Shown: positions 8,518-17,957 of the stretch, piece by piece
Layout: each line of letters starts with the position of its first letter
Position numbering within the stretch: the stretch's first letter is position 1
Assembly: GCF_003113895.1 (NCBI RefSeq)
Contig: NZ_BDUD01000001.1
Location: 2,083,821 to 2,147,820, forward strand
Reading direction: 5' to 3'
Source of the DNA: Nostoc commune NIES-4072
GTDB taxonomy: Bacteria; Cyanobacteriota; Cyanobacteriia; Cyanobacteriales; Nostocaceae
Length of the DNA: 64,000 nucleotides
The notes under the pieces: model-generated
Database searches by the model: none
Seen by the model: only the letters and a program-made list of their open reading frames with translations
Told to the model about the DNA's origin: nothing
Translations under genes and position numbers: made by a program

Positions 8518-10464
8518 TCAAACTGTTGTGATTTTGGATGCTTCAGCAATAGGTTCAATCAATATGGTTGGCGCTTTTTCGTCAAAGGCGGCTAAATCGA
8601 ACCAAAAAGTCGTGCCAATCCCGACTTCACTCACTAGATGGACTTTGCTACGATGTCTGTCAATGATATTTCTAACAATCGATAAACCTAAACCCGTGCC
8701 TTCTAGGGTGTGAACTCGGTTTTCTACGCGAAAGAAGCGTTCAAAAATTGAGCGTTGATCTTCTGTGGCGATGCCAATTCCAGTATCGGAAATTTCAATC
8801 CGCACTGGAGAAGATTGGGTTGGACTGGGTTTAAAATCTAGTTGGTAAGCGCGGATTGCCACTTTACCACCGGCTTTTGTGAATTTAAGAGAATTACCAA
8901 TCAGGTTGCCAAACACTTGTACTAACAGATCATAATTACCCATTACCAGGGGCAAATTAGAATCAACTTCTTGAATGAGTTCAACACCTTTATCTTTAGC
9001 ATTCAGTTGGTAAGTACGCAATGTTTGCTCGATCGCTTGGGTTAAATCTACGCCATCGAAGCTGTAGTTGTGACCAGATTGGAGTTTTGATAAATCTAAA
9101 ACATCGTTAACTAAGCGGGTCAGGCGATCGGTTTCATGATTTACTGTTTGTAGATACTCTTGCCGTATCTGTAAATCCAAGTTCTCGCCGTATTCGTGGA
9201 GAGTTTCAATATGGGTTTTAATGTTGAATAAAGGCGTTCGCAGTTCGTGAGAAACGTTGCTGATAAATTGGCTTTTTGCTTCGTTTAATTCCACCTCACG
9301 GGTTATATCTTGGATGGTAATGGCAATGCCTTTGATGCTTTCCCTTTGCACATTAAGCACTGTAGTCAAGAGAATACGGATTGTCCTTTGGGTGGGTTGG
9401 TTAAGAAAAATTCGGAATTCGGCGCTTTCGCATTCGCCTGCTGCCATTTCGTACAAAGGGTCAGCGATTTCCATTTGTACTGCTGGGGGCAAGTGATGTA
9501 ACACGTTGTCACCTACCACATTAGCGTTTTCCCAGCCAAAAATTCGCTCTGCTGTGGGGTTAGCTAAAATCACTTGCATGTTGTTATCAATCAACACAGC
9601 ACCATCTGCGATCGTTGAAACTAGGGTTTGTAGCTTGGCTTTTTCTGCGGTCAGTTCCTCAATATTCTGTTCTTCATAGCGCTCTAATCGCTCTGCCATC
9701 TCATTAAAGCTTAAAATTAACTCCCCCAGTTCGCCGCCTAAAGGTAAATCAATGCGCTGCTTGAAATTCCCGGTAGCAATTTGCTTCACTCCCACCAGCA
9801 GTTCTTTAATGGGCTTAGTGATGGTCAAGGCGTTTATCACTCCTGCCAAAATCACCATTACCCAAATGGTAATAAACACGGCAATGGTGACATCGCGGGT
9901 AAAATTGGTGGAGATGACAGCAGTCTGATTGGGGTTGATACCGATCGCTAATACACCTAAGTATCTTTTATTGACAATTAGGGGAATAAATACATCGGTG
10001 ACTATTCCATCTGGGGTTGCATGTTGCCGCACCATCGGCTTTTCCCCATCACCAGGGTAATCTTCTGGCAGTTGGATTCGCCGTTTAATGGTAAGAGAGT
10101 TTTCTACCTCCGCGTCCCAAAAAGGAATGCCAAAAAAGATTTCCCCGTCTTCGTCGGCGTAAAGCATATAACGCACACTAGAGGTGCTGCTGTAGAAGCG
10201 TTGAGAAAATTGGGCAACCTCAGTCAGATTATTGTCAGCGACTAGAGGAGCAACGTTGGCAGCAAGCAGCAGCCCTAAGTCACGGCCAAAGCGGGTGTCA
10301 TTCATCCGCGCATCCTGCTGAATTGTATTCACAGCCCAGAAGGTCAGCCCACTCATCACTAATGAAACTACCATTGTGACTACAGCCAATAATTTGGTCT
10401 GGAGTGTGAACTCAGACCACCAAGTAGCGATCGCATGTCGAATTGTTTTAAACAGACTTAGCAT
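8518..10464 (-). CDS. nblS: Sensor histidine kinase NblS (Hik33/DspA)
   Basis: This is a membrane sensor kinase of 648 residues. It has a first transmembrane helix at about 24-46, an extracytoplasmic sensor loop, a second helix at about 190-212, a HAMP domain (ITKPIKELLVGVKQIATG), a PAS domain (about 280-390) and HisKA with FISNVSHELRTPLFNIKTH. The HATPase has N-, G1- and G2-boxes (NLIGNSLKFTKAGG, DTGIGIA, GTGLGLSIV). The length, domain order and N-terminus match NblS/Hik33, the cyanobacterial kinase for high-light, nutrient, cold and osmotic stress that controls phycobilisome breakdown and photosystem genes. It lies upstream of purD, a neighbourhood I recall in Nostocales. Confidence 0.9.
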   Translation of the reverse strand: MLSLFKTIRHAIATWWSEFTLQTKLLAVVTMVVSLVMSGLTFWAVNTIQQDARMNDTRFGRDLGLLLAANVAPLVADNNLTEVAQFSQRFYSSTSSVRYMLYADEDGEIFFGIPFWDAEVENSLTIKRRIQLPEDYPGDGEKPMVRQHATPDGIVTDVFIPLIVNKRYLGVLAIGINPNQTAVISTNFTRDVTIAVFITIWVMVILAGVINALTITKPIKELLVGVKQIATGNFKQRIDLPLGGELGELILSFNEMAERLERYEEQNIEELTAEKAKLQTLVSTIADGAVLIDNNMQVILANPTAERIFGWENANVVGDNVLHHLPPAVQMEIADPLYEMAAGECESAEFRIFLNQPTQRTIRILLTTVLNVQRESIKGIAITIQDITREVELNEAKSQFISNVSHELRTPLFNIKTHIETLHEYGENLDLQIRQEYLQTVNHETDRLTRLVNDVLDLSKLQSGHNYSFDGVDLTQAIEQTLRTYQLNAKDKGVELIQEVDSNLPLVMGNYDLLVQVFGNLIGNSLKFTKAGGKVAIRAYQLDFKPSPTQSSPVRIEISDTGIGIATEDQRSIFERFFRVENRVHTLEGTGLGLSIVRNIIDRHRSKVHLVSEVGIGTTFWFDLAAFDEKAPTILIEPIAEASKITTV

Positions 10465-10588
10465 CTTAAATAAAGTTGTTAATACTCTTTGTTATAAAGC
10501 CCAACAACTAAAAAATTAACAGTTAATTTGACAAACATGTTAGGAAATGGGGCATTGGGCATTGGGTATTGGGCATTCTGGACTAGAA

Positions 10589-10681
10589 TAGGACTTACGC
10601 ACACTCTACGAATTCTCGGCGCTCTTGGCGTCTTGGCGGTTCGAGAAATTAAGCTTTTTAGCAATTTTTGCGTAAGTCCTA
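10589..10681. mobile_element. 93-bp MITE, copy 1
   Basis: The element begins TAGGACTTACGCA and ends with its exact inverse TGCGTAAGTCCTA. It is flanked by 5-bp direct repeats TAGAA (10584-10588 and 10682-10686). The same 93 bp recurs essentially unchanged at 48341-48433. It encodes no protein and must have been moved by a transposase elsewhere. It sits between nblS and purD. Confidence 0.9.
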
Positions 10682-10762
10682 TAGAAAAGAGAGATTTTCA
10701 GGCTTTGCTGTGAAAGATACTTCATAAGAGTCGAAATAGAGTATGGGGCAGGGGGAGTACTC

Positions 10763-12040
10763 CTAACTCCTAACTTTATGCCCAATATCTTTTCGGTAAT
10801 ATATCCCTTCAAACTGAATATATTTGATACCTGCGTATGCTTGAGCGATCGCTTGCTCAAAATTTTCTCCGATTCCAGTCACATTTAATACTCGACCCCC
10901 ATCTGTCACGACTTCTTGGTGTTGGTTCAATTTCGTACCTGCATGAAATACTGTTGCTCCGGTTGCCTCTGCCTCACTAATGCCAGTAATAACCTGCCCT
11001 TTCTTATATTCTCCTGGATAACCACCTGAAGCTGCAACTACAGTTGCAGATGCTCCCTTTTTCCAAGCAATGGGTGGCAATTCACTTAATCGCTGTTGTA
11101 CACAGGCTAGAAGCAACTCTTCTAGGGGCGTTTCTAACAGTGGCAAAATCACCTGGGTTTCAGGATCGCCAAAGCGACAGTTAAATTCTAAAACCTTCAA
11201 GTCGCCATCGGGTGCAATCATTAACCCAGCATACAGTACACCTCGGTAATCAATGTCTTTAGCTCGTAAGGTGGCGATCGCTCTTTCTAATACTTCTGTT
11301 TGAATGCGGGCCATCAACTCTGGCGTAGCGATAGGTGCTGGGCTGTATGCTCCCATGCCACCAGTATTGTCTCCCGTATCACCCTCACCAATTCGCTTAT
11401 GGTCTTGAGCTGGCAGCAAGGGTCGAATCGTTAACCCATCTGTTAACGCTAAAATTGATACCTCTTGCCCAACTAAACATTCTTCAATGACAACAAATTC
11501 ACCAGCACTACCAAATTGTCCTTGAAAAATCGCCTCAACGGCACTTTCTGCCTGTGCAACTGTTTCAGCTACCATTACGCCCTTACCAGCCGCCAAGCCA
11601 TCAGCTTTAACGACAATTGGCGCTCCCTGAGATTTAACATAAGATTTTGCTGCTGCTGCTTGCGTAAATACCGCAGCCCGTGCTGTCGGAATCCCTGCTT
11701 CTTGCATCAGAGCTTTTGCCCAAGCTTTACTCGCCTCAATTTGCGCTCCCGCTCTGACTGGCCCAAATACCATCAATCCTTTGCCTTGGAGGTAATCTGT
11801 GATTCCCTTTGCCAAAGGCACTTCTGGCCCAACTATCACCAGAGTGATACCATTTTCTAAAGCATATCGGCTCATGCCCTCAAAATCATCTACTGTTAAG
11901 GGCAAGTTATGGCAACGTTCCAGACTTGCTGTGCCTCCATTCCCTGGTACACAGACAACTTGCTCAATTTGCTTAGATTGCAACAGTTTCCATGCCAGAG
12001 CATGTTCGCGCCCTCCATTACCTACAACTAAAACTTTCAC
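10763..12040 (-). CDS. purD: Phosphoribosylamine--glycine ligase
   Basis: This ATP-grasp enzyme of de novo purine synthesis makes glycinamide ribonucleotide from phosphoribosylamine, glycine and ATP. It is full length at 425 residues, with the N-terminal GNGGREHALAWKL and the ATP-grasp core with VVKADGLAAGKGVMVA. The metal-binding VLEFNCRFGDPETQ is also present, as is the C-terminal AVVAASGGYPGEY-like segment (ATVVAASGGYPG). It acts in the cytoplasm. The stop codon lies next to a MITE-bearing spacer, and transcription runs toward nblS on the same strand. Confidence 0.95.
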   Translation of the reverse strand: MKVLVVGNGGREHALAWKLLQSKQIEQVVCVPGNGGTASLERCHNLPLTVDDFEGMSRYALENGITLVIVGPEVPLAKGITDYLQGKGLMVFGPVRAGAQIEASKAWAKALMQEAGIPTARAAVFTQAAAAKSYVKSQGAPIVVKADGLAAGKGVMVAETVAQAESAVEAIFQGQFGSAGEFVVIEECLVGQEVSILALTDGLTIRPLLPAQDHKRIGEGDTGDNTGGMGAYSPAPIATPELMARIQTEVLERAIATLRAKDIDYRGVLYAGLMIAPDGDLKVLEFNCRFGDPETQVILPLLETPLEELLLACVQQRLSELPPIAWKKGASATVVAASGGYPGEYKKGQVITGISEAEATGATVFHAGTKLNQHQEVVTDGGRVLNVTGIGENFEQAIAQAYAGIKYIQFEGIYYRKDIGHKVRS

Positions 12041-12592
12041 TGCTTTCCTCGTGCGTTCCTTGCGAAACGAGAATGCCCTATTTGGCTCTCGCGGATCAAT
12101 TTTTCATTAATTTTCACACTTATGCAAGCCCCCTCATAAATAAAAAGGCTCACAAGCAGGGGCAGCAAGAAATATAGCTATAGCGAGTTAAGCTGTCATA
12201 CTCAGCGACATCCCGCCCAGAACTAAAGTTCAGCTATGAGACTCGGAATTCATTCCGAGGCGGGATAGAAACGTAGTGCGAGATTTAATATTAAATTAGG
12301 AATGGGGTTCTGTACATACTCAACTGAGAACCACTATATTGAATTTTTACTGCATTTCTTCTTAAAATTTAACTTAGTTAATTAGTATCATTATAACTTT
12401 TTATCAATTGCAATACTTAAATAAGTGTATTGAAACTTTTCCAATATAAGTACAATATTTAAGTATTTATGATAGTTTTTTAACCATTTCAATAATTGAG
12501 TGAAAAAATCATTTTCAAGTGATGACGATTATTGATTACAATTATGAATCTGTGAATATAGAAAACAATTAAAATATTCAAAAATAGGCAAC
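12041..12592. other. Intergenic, 552 bp, with a nested inverted repeat
   Basis: This lies between divergent purD and the epimerase gene. The first third contains a nested palindrome (listed separately). The rest is very A/T-rich and presumably includes the epimerase promoter. No gene was seen. Confidence 0.5.
12210..12266. repeat. Nested inverted repeat, possible remnant of a transposon end
   Basis: ATCCCGCC (12210-12217) pairs with GGCGGGAT (12259-12266). Inside this lie CTCGGAAT/ATTCCGAG (12242-12249 and 12252-12259, overlapping the outer arm by one base) and GAAC/GTTC. Such a multi-stem structure resembles the ends of IS200/IS605-type or palindrome-associated elements, but no transposase is attached. 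Confidence 0.5.
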
Positions 12593-13540
12593 ATGGCTAA
12601 AATTATTGTTACTGGAGCTGCTGGCTTTATTGGCTCTCATTTTGTAGAAACATTACTGCAACAAGGAGAAGAAGTGATCGGGATTGATGAATTTAATGAT
12701 TACTACGATCCGATGTTAAAGCGTAAAAATATTGCACACTTACATCAGTCACCTGGCTTTACATTAATTGAAGGAGATATGCAGTTTTTAGATTGGCAGA
12801 AACTCCTAAAAGATGTAGATATAGTTTACCATCAAGCGGCGCAAGCAGGTGTTAGAGCAAGTTGGGGTAAAGCTTTTCGAGGTTATACAGAACGAAATAT
12901 TAACGCTACACAAGTTTTGCTAGAAGCAGCTAAGGATGCTAAACACCTGAAAAGGTTAGTGTTTGCCTCTTCATCTAGTATATATGGTGATGCAGAAACA
13001 TTACCTACCCATGAAAGAATTTGTCCTAAACCAGTTTCTCCTTACGGGATTACGAAACTAGCTGCGGAGTTTCTATGTGAACTATATCACAAAAACTTTG
13101 GCGTACCCTGTGTGTCATTGCGCTATTTTACAGTATATGGCCCCAAACAGCGCCCAGATATGGCATTTCATAAGTTCTTTAAATCGATTTTGCAGGATGA
13201 GGCGATTCCTATTTACGGCGATGGCCAGCAAACGCGGGAGTTTACGTTTGTTAGTGATATCATCGCCGCCAATTTAGCCGCCGCTTCCACACCTGAAGCA
13301 GTGGGAGAAATCTTTAATATCGGTGGCGGTAGCAGGGTGATTTTAGCAGAAGTCTTAGATACGATTGAAGAAATTGTTGGGAAATCAATTAAAAGAAACC
13401 ACATAGAAAAAGCGATGGGAGACGCCCGCCACACGGCTGCTGATGTATCTAAAGCCAAGAAAATTCTCGGATATCAGCCGCAAGTCTCCTTGAGAGAGGG
13501 TTTGATACAGGAATGGGAGTGGGTGAAATCTTTGTATTAA
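12593..13540 (+). CDS. NAD-dependent sugar-nucleotide epimerase/dehydratase
   Basis: An extended SDR of 315 residues. It has the NAD-binding TGAAGFIGSHF at residues 7-17, Ser in FASSSSIYG, the catalytic pair in YGITK (Tyr-x3-Lys), and the substrate-binding RYFTVYGPKQRPDMA. This is the profile of UDP-glucose 4-epimerase or UDP-glucuronate epimerase type proteins, and the exact sugar cannot be assigned. It probably supplies nucleotide sugars for cell envelope or exopolysaccharide. It is a single gene with a long A/T-rich upstream region and an ATG start at 12593. Confidence 0.85.
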   Translation: MAKIIVTGAAGFIGSHFVETLLQQGEEVIGIDEFNDYYDPMLKRKNIAHLHQSPGFTLIEGDMQFLDWQKLLKDVDIVYHQAAQAGVRASWGKAFRGYTERNINATQVLLEAAKDAKHLKRLVFASSSSIYGDAETLPTHERICPKPVSPYGITKLAAEFLCELYHKNFGVPCVSLRYFTVYGPKQRPDMAFHKFFKSILQDEAIPIYGDGQQTREFTFVSDIIAANLAAASTPEAVGEIFNIGGGSRVILAEVLDTIEEIVGKSIKRNHIEKAMGDARHTAADVSKAKKILGYQPQVSLREGLIQEWEWVKSLY

Positions 13541-13811
13541 GTAAGCTGTTACGTATACAACTTGCACAATTAGGGCGGGCAAGATGCCCACCCCACAATC
13601 ATATTAAAAAAATATTAGTGCAAATTAAAAGCGCAACAGCTTAGACATCTCTAAAAATTAAATATGCCTTATCTAGAACCCTTGTAGAGAAGTAGCAATG
13701 CTAGATCAAAACAATTCTTCTTTCGAGATGTCTATTCCGTATCCTTCTAATTTTCCTTATCCCCTCATCTTTACTTTGGTTATGCAAAGCGTACTAATAG
13801 GAGTTTTGCTC

Positions 13812-14195
13812 TTAGCTGGTAGTTAAAACAACACCTTGGCGCACAGTACGCTTGCGTTGGCGTAGCCGGTCGGAGACATCGCTTTTACGAGTACCACCAG
13901 CCATTTGATACTCGTGGCTATTTTTACCAAACTTATAAGCAATACCAAGCAAAATTTTTTCAGAATAGTCTGCCAAATCTCTTTCATTTTCGGTGATTTG
14001 GGTTAATAAAACATCAATAGTAGAGAGAGTGGTATTGTAGGCTTCCAGAGATTGACGGAGACTCGCAATTTTCCCTGTATAATCTTTAACCGTTAAATTA
14101 TCTCCCACATCTAGAGTAGAACTGATAGATTTAATACTTGCCAAGCGCATCTCAGCTTTGCTAAGAATACGTGAATCGCGTTTTCGCCTTGCCAT
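13812..14195 (-). CDS. Hypothetical protein, 127 aa, basic ends and helical middle
   Basis: A basic N-terminus (MARRKRDSRILSKAEMRL) is followed by a helix-rich centre and a conserved-looking segment EKILLGIAYKFGKNSHEYQMAGGTRKSD. The C-terminus is basic again. I have seen such short proteins repeatedly in filamentous cyanobacteria but know no function. The charge pattern would allow nucleic-acid binding. It is isolated between spacers rich in repeats. The ATG at 14195 is preceded by an AAGGAG-like site. Confidence 0.6.
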   Translation of the reverse strand: MARRKRDSRILSKAEMRLASIKSISSTLDVGDNLTVKDYTGKIASLRQSLEAYNTTLSTIDVLLTQITENERDLADYSEKILLGIAYKFGKNSHEYQMAGGTRKSDVSDRLRQRKRTVRQGVVLTTS

Positions 14196-14348
14196 TCTTA
14201 ATACTCCTTTACCTAAAAAAAGAACTTAAGTTTTTAGTAATTCTATAATGGACAATTTTTTAAAAGGTTGTCCTGCGTAAAACTATTTATTTTTTTTAAG
14301 ACTAAAATTTGAGTAATTTTACCAATTTTATCCCCCTCTCTTTCTCTC

Positions 14349-14387
14349 ATAACCGCAGTGGCTTCACAAAGAACCATTGCGGTTATA
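14349..14387. repeat. Long imperfect hairpin
   Basis: ATAACCGCAGTGG near 14349 pairs with CCATTGCGGTTAT near 14375-14387 with one G-U-type mismatch, and is followed by an A-run on the + strand. It is not next to the 3' end of any gene, so it is not an obvious terminator. It may be a small palindromic repeat. Confidence 0.5.
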
Positions 14388-14569
14388 AAAAATTTAGATT
14401 TGTTATAAATCTGTAGTAGTCTGTCAGCTTTGAATTGAGGGGTAAACAAATTCGTAGTAAGGATCTAAGCTCTTTTTTTCTAAGCAGGCTTTGTGTTTAC
14501 TACAAACCCTCTTGCATTAAGTAAATCCGCCCTGACTTTTTCCTTACTCACGACTTACCACTGAGTAAG

Positions 14570-14900
14570 GTTAAAACAGAAGTTCTTGCAGGGAAAGCAG
14601 AAGTTGCTACAGATTGCGCGAAACACCGAAACGTTAAAACGGATGTTCTTGCAAGGAAAGCGGAAGTTGCTACAGCTTGCGCGAAACACCGAAATGTTAA
14701 AGCAGAAGTTCCTACAGAGAAAGCAGAAGTTGCTACAGCTTGCGCGAAATACCGAAATGTTAAAGCAGAAGTTCCTACAGAGAAAGCAGAAGTTGCTACA
14801 GACTGCGCGAAATACTGAAATGTTAAAGCGGAAGTTCCTACAAACTGCGCGAAATAAAAAACGTTAAAGCGGAAGTTCTTACAGACTGCGCGAAATAAAA
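14570..14900. repeat. 63-bp tandem repeat, about 4 full units plus short ones
   Basis: Units start with GTTAAA at 14633, 14696, 14759 and 14822, exactly 63 bp apart, and share the cores GAAGTTGCTACAG and TGCGCGAAA. Shortened units close the array. Because 63 is a multiple of three, all six frames stay partly open and give artefactual repetitive peptides on both strands. I do not treat these as genes. The array lies just downstream of the tnpB end of the IS200/IS605 element. Confidence 0.85.
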
Positions 14901-15002
14901 AAGACAATTACTCGTTGATGCCCTGGTATGATGTTAAGCTTTACGCTGGCGATCGCTTGATTGTTTTAGCCACAAGCAGTAGTTTGCAGCGAATTGAATG
15001 GG

Positions 15003-16292
15003 TTAAGCTTCCCCGGTCTGAAGACACGGGGATTTCTGAAGAGTCCACAATCGAACTTTCTTAGGCTGACTTAAACAGCCTCTACCTACTCCACTTAAGT
15101 CAAACTTAAATATCGCAGCTACTTTTCTGATTATATTAATTGCCCCGTGGCAGTCTGAATTTATTTTGATTCCCGTTGAGGTTTGAAACTGACCTCTTGT
15201 TATCCGAATACCACTGCTTTTCCACCCTTCAGGTTTTGCGCCGAATGTAGGTAGCAAATCATTGTCGATAAACGAACTCTTGGAGGTATAACTCTCTTCA
15301 GTTTCAATAAAATCAATCCCGTATTGTTCACATAACTGCTCAATACGTTTTTTCAGCCTAGCCGTAGGGATTTGAACAAACTTTTGATTGTTCGTTTTAC
15401 CCATATTAGCACCATCTTTTTGTCCTTCATTCCAACCGAAAACAATCGAACCAATTTGATTATCAACACAATGGGTTATTACAACTCTTGCAGCTTTATT
15501 AACAGCATCTCGCATCTGACGATTACGTTTTTCTGTAATGACTGCAAGTCTATTAGACCAAAATCCTTGAGGTTTTCCTTCCTTTATTTTGGCAACTGAC
15601 TTGTTGTACCATTGATTGAAAGATTTTAGATGTAACCCATCGACTATAAAAGACGTTCCTATATTAGACACACAGGTTAACCAGTTATCTATTCCGTGGT
15701 CAATTCCCAATACTTTAGATTTATCAAACTCGACAATCTTTGAGTCTGTTTTGTAGACAAACTCCGCATAGAAGCATCTGTTTCTTGGCAATATTCTAAC
15801 TTCTCTGATGCTTTTAAAGTCTAAATTTGTCGGCATGGGCAGATCAAAACAATCAACACCAAACCAGATATTTACCAAGCTACCTAGAGGAAACCTGAGC
15901 ATCCCGTCTTTTAATTTAAGAGAGCGCCCTGTAAAGGTGGCTAAGGCTAAACCCCCAGATGTCCTGTAATTAGGTAGTTTGGGTTTTTGAGTAACTGTGC
16001 CTTTCTTTATCCCCTTCACTAAACCAATGTAAGACTTGAAAGATTCAGCCACGCTAGTTAATATCTGTTGCGCCGTATCTGAATATAAAGCTTGATAATG
16101 CTTATTCTTTTGAATAGTTCCTAGCTGCTTGTGTAAATCGGCTTTATTTGGTAAGTTACCTGTCTTGAAATAAAGCTGACGACTGTAGTAAATTCCGCAA
16201 TTAATTAAGCTATTTGCTTCTGTGCAAACATACTCAAGCAAGGCTTTTAAATCCTTGTTTGGGGTAATTAAAATCTGCTGACATCCATACAC
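15003..16292 (-). CDS. tnpB: TnpB, RNA-guided nuclease of the IS200/IS605 element
   Basis: The 429-residue protein has the three RuvC acidic positions: Asp198 in VLGIDHGIDN, Glu289 in VFGWNEGQKD and Asp380 in KINSDCHGAINI. The region that normally holds four zinc-finger cysteines reads ESYTSKSSFIDNDLLPTFG and has none, so this is a TnpB subtype without that zinc site. TnpB proteins are known to cut DNA guided by an RNA made from the element's 3' end. Here that RNA would cover the tnpB 3' end and the CCCCG hairpin and take its guide from flanking DNA below about 14990. Full length is consistent with activity. Confidence 0.85.
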   Translation of the reverse strand: MYGCQQILITPNKDLKALLEYVCTEANSLINCGIYYSRQLYFKTGNLPNKADLHKQLGTIQKNKHYQALYSDTAQQILTSVAESFKSYIGLVKGIKKGTVTQKPKLPNYRTSGGLALATFTGRSLKLKDGMLRFPLGSLVNIWFGVDCFDLPMPTNLDFKSIREVRILPRNRCFYAEFVYKTDSKIVEFDKSKVLGIDHGIDNWLTCVSNIGTSFIVDGLHLKSFNQWYNKSVAKIKEGKPQGFWSNRLAVITEKRNRQMRDAVNKAARVVITHCVDNQIGSIVFGWNEGQKDGANMGKTNNQKFVQIPTARLKKRIEQLCEQYGIDFIETEESYTSKSSFIDNDLLPTFGAKPEGWKSSGIRITRGQFQTSTGIKINSDCHGAINIIRKVAAIFKFDLSGVGRGCLSQPKKVRLWTLQKSPCLQTGEA

Positions 16293-16378
16293 AGTTCAAA
16301 TACCTTTTTGTCGTTTTTCTTGACCTGTCAACTATAGCTAAGTTAAACTAAGTTTGTCAACAGGTCGAAATAAACAAC

Positions 16379-16780
16379 ATGAAAGCCGCCCTTGAGTATA
16401 GAACTGGTAATCATTCAAAAGGTAATGCAGTAGTTCATTTAGTCTGGATACCAAAACGAAGAAAAAGAGTTTTGGTTGGGGAGATAGCTAAACGCCTTAG
16501 ACAAATCATTAATGAGCTAGCTTTAGAAAAAGACTGGGATGTTTTAGCGTTAGAAGTCGCCCCCGACCATGTACACTTATTTGTGGAGCATCAACCGGAT
16601 ATCGCTATTAATCAGATAGTAAAAGCCTTCAAGGGACGTTCATCCTATATGTTACGTAAAGAATTTCCACAATTATTAAAACTACCTAGCCTATGGACTA
16701 ATAGTTATTTCTACTCCACTACCGGACAGGTTTCAACAGACGTAATTAAAAGGTATATCGAAGATCCACATCATAATTAA
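16379..16780 (+). CDS. tnpA: TnpA, Y1 (HUH) transposase of the IS200/IS605 element
   Basis: The 133-residue protein has the metal-binding HUH motif His64-Val-His66 (APDHVHLFVE) and the likely nucleophile Tyr126 (VIKRYIEDPHHN). It also has the usual aromatic-rich N-terminus HLVWIPKRRKR. This is a normal size for the family. It excises and inserts the element as single-stranded DNA. All catalytic residues are present, so the element may be mobile. The ATG at 16379 lies 86 bp from the divergent tnpB start, with a GACCTGT/ACAGGTC inverted repeat between them. Confidence 0.9.
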   Translation: MKAALEYRTGNHSKGNAVVHLVWIPKRRKRVLVGEIAKRLRQIINELALEKDWDVLALEVAPDHVHLFVEHQPDIAINQIVKAFKGRSSYMLRKEFPQLLKLPSLWTNSYFYSTTGQVSTDVIKRYIEDPHHN

Positions 16781-16785
16781 TCTTG

Positions 16786-16805
16786 ACGGTGGTTTAAACC
16801 ACCGT
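16786..16805. repeat. Perfect 20-bp palindrome at the tnpA-side end
   Basis: ACGGTGGTTTAAACCACCGT equals its own reverse complement and starts five bases after the tnpA stop. It is the likely end hairpin recognised by TnpA. Confidence 0.8.
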
Positions 16806-16985
16806 TGGCACTTCCTCCACGCATCTATTGCCAAGTGGCTTCCCTGCCGTTCAGCGAAGTTTTTGTGATTATAGGGGCGCAATATCAATATATTGTGCCC
16901 CTACACATACATCTAGTTTTACCACTGTAATAGCCTGAAGTTAAAACAAACAACAGTTCTATAGCTCCTACAGTGTTGGTAAATA

Positions 16986-17957
16986 CTATCTAGAACGAGT
17001 ACCTGTTACTTCATTAGGATCGTTATAAGCCCGGACTTTTTCACGATTACGAGCTAGACCTGCTAAACCGGCTAGACCAAGTAAACCTAGCCAACCCCAA
17101 TCGAAACCGCGATCGCTAGTTCTTTCGGAAGCTGCAACGCCTGCATTCCTATTAGTACCTGTAGCATCACTACCTGTTGTCCCACTACCTGTAGTGCCAG
17201 TACCTGTAGCATCACTGCCTGTTGTCCCACTACCTGTAGCATCACTACCTGTAGTGCCAGTGCCTGTACCACTACCTGTAGTGCCACTTGTACCATTACT
17301 ACCTGTACCTGTACCTGTAGTGCCACTTGTATCACTACTACCTGTACCTGTAGTGCCACCTATACCACTTGTACCACTACTATCTGTACCTGTAGTGCCA
17401 CCCATACCACTACTACCTGTACCTGTAGTGCCACCCATACCACTTGTACCACTACTACCTGTACCTGTAGTGCCACCCATACCACTACTACCTGTACCTG
17501 TAGTGCCACCCATACCACTACTATCTGTACCTGTAGTGCCACTTGTGCCACTTGTACCTGTAGTGCCACTTGTGCCACCTGTACCTGTAGTGCCACTTGT
17601 GCCACTTGTACCTGTAGTGCCACCTATACCACTTGTACCACCACTACCTGTACCTGTAGTGCCACCTATACCACTTGTACCACTACTACCTGTACCTGTA
17701 GTGCCACTTGTGCCACTTGTACCTGTAGTGCCACCTATACCACTTGTACCACCACTACCTGTACCTGTAGTGCCACTTGTACCACTTGTACCACTACTAC
17801 CTGAGCTACTACTGCCAGCACTGGAGCCTGCGCTACCAGAGCTTCCGCTACCAGAGCCTCCGCTTTGAGCAGAAACAGAAGGAGGTAAGGACAAAGAAGC
17901 GAAACTGATGGCAAAGACAGTAGCCAAAACAGCTTTAGATAAATCAAAAGGCTTCAT
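16986..17957 (-). CDS. Exported Gly/Ser/Thr-repeat protein with WGxxGxxG C-terminal anchor
   Basis: The start at 17957 gives a signal peptide ([20 protein letters not shown]... ending SVSAQ at about 31). Some 220 residues of [16 protein letters not shown] repeats follow. The C-terminus has [19 protein letters not shown] and a basic tail, which is the WGxxGxxG-CTERM type of membrane anchor known from cyanobacteria. The product is probably held at the cell surface by the anchor with a flexible, perhaps glycosylated, repeat stalk. Repeat units of 18-36 bp are nearly identical in DNA, so length is likely variable between strains. Long ORFs in other frames here are artefacts of the repeat. Confidence 0.8.
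   Translation of the reverse strand: MKPFDLSKAVLATVFAISFASLSLPPSVSAQSGGSGSGSSGSAGSSAGSSSSGSSGTSGTSGTTGTGSGGTSGIGGTTGTSGTSGTTGTGSSGTSGIGGTTGTGSGGTSGIGGTTGTSGTSGTTGTGGTSGTTGTSGTSGTTGTDSSGMGGTTGTGSSGMGGTTGTGSSGTSGMGGTTGTGSSGMGGTTGTDSSGTSGIGGTTGTGSSDTSGTTGTGTGSNGTSGTTGSGTGTGTTGSDATGSGTTGSDATGTGTTGSGTTGSDATGTNRNAGVAASERTSDRGFDWGWLGLLGLAGLAGLARNREKVRAYNDPNEVTGTRSR

Larger units (their letters stand above)
14990..16830. mobile_element. IS200/IS605-family element with divergent tnpA and tnpB
   Basis: A Y1 transposase gene (rightward) and a tnpB gene (leftward) diverge from an 86 bp spacer. Both outer ends have hairpins: CCCCG...CGGGG at 15011-15031 next to the tnpB stop, and a perfect 20-bp palindrome at 16786-16805 just after tnpA. 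This layout matches IS605-type elements, which transpose as single strands recognised through end hairpins. The exact cleavage positions are estimated. Confidence 0.75.

Noticed and set aside
13690..13811. Possible tRNA or small RNA near hairpin-like sequence after the epimerase gene
   Set aside because: No cloverleaf arms or CCA-type end could be fitted.
14586..14867. Forward ORF of 93 residues with MLKQKFLQ repeats (and a reverse ORF over 14548-14907)
   Set aside because: Both arise from a 63-bp tandem repeat whose period is divisible by three; no start site or homologue pattern supports translation.
17194..17868. 224-residue Pro/Val repeat ORF on the forward strand
   Set aside because: Shadow of the exported Gly/Ser/Thr-repeat gene on the other strand, which has a signal peptide and an anchor.
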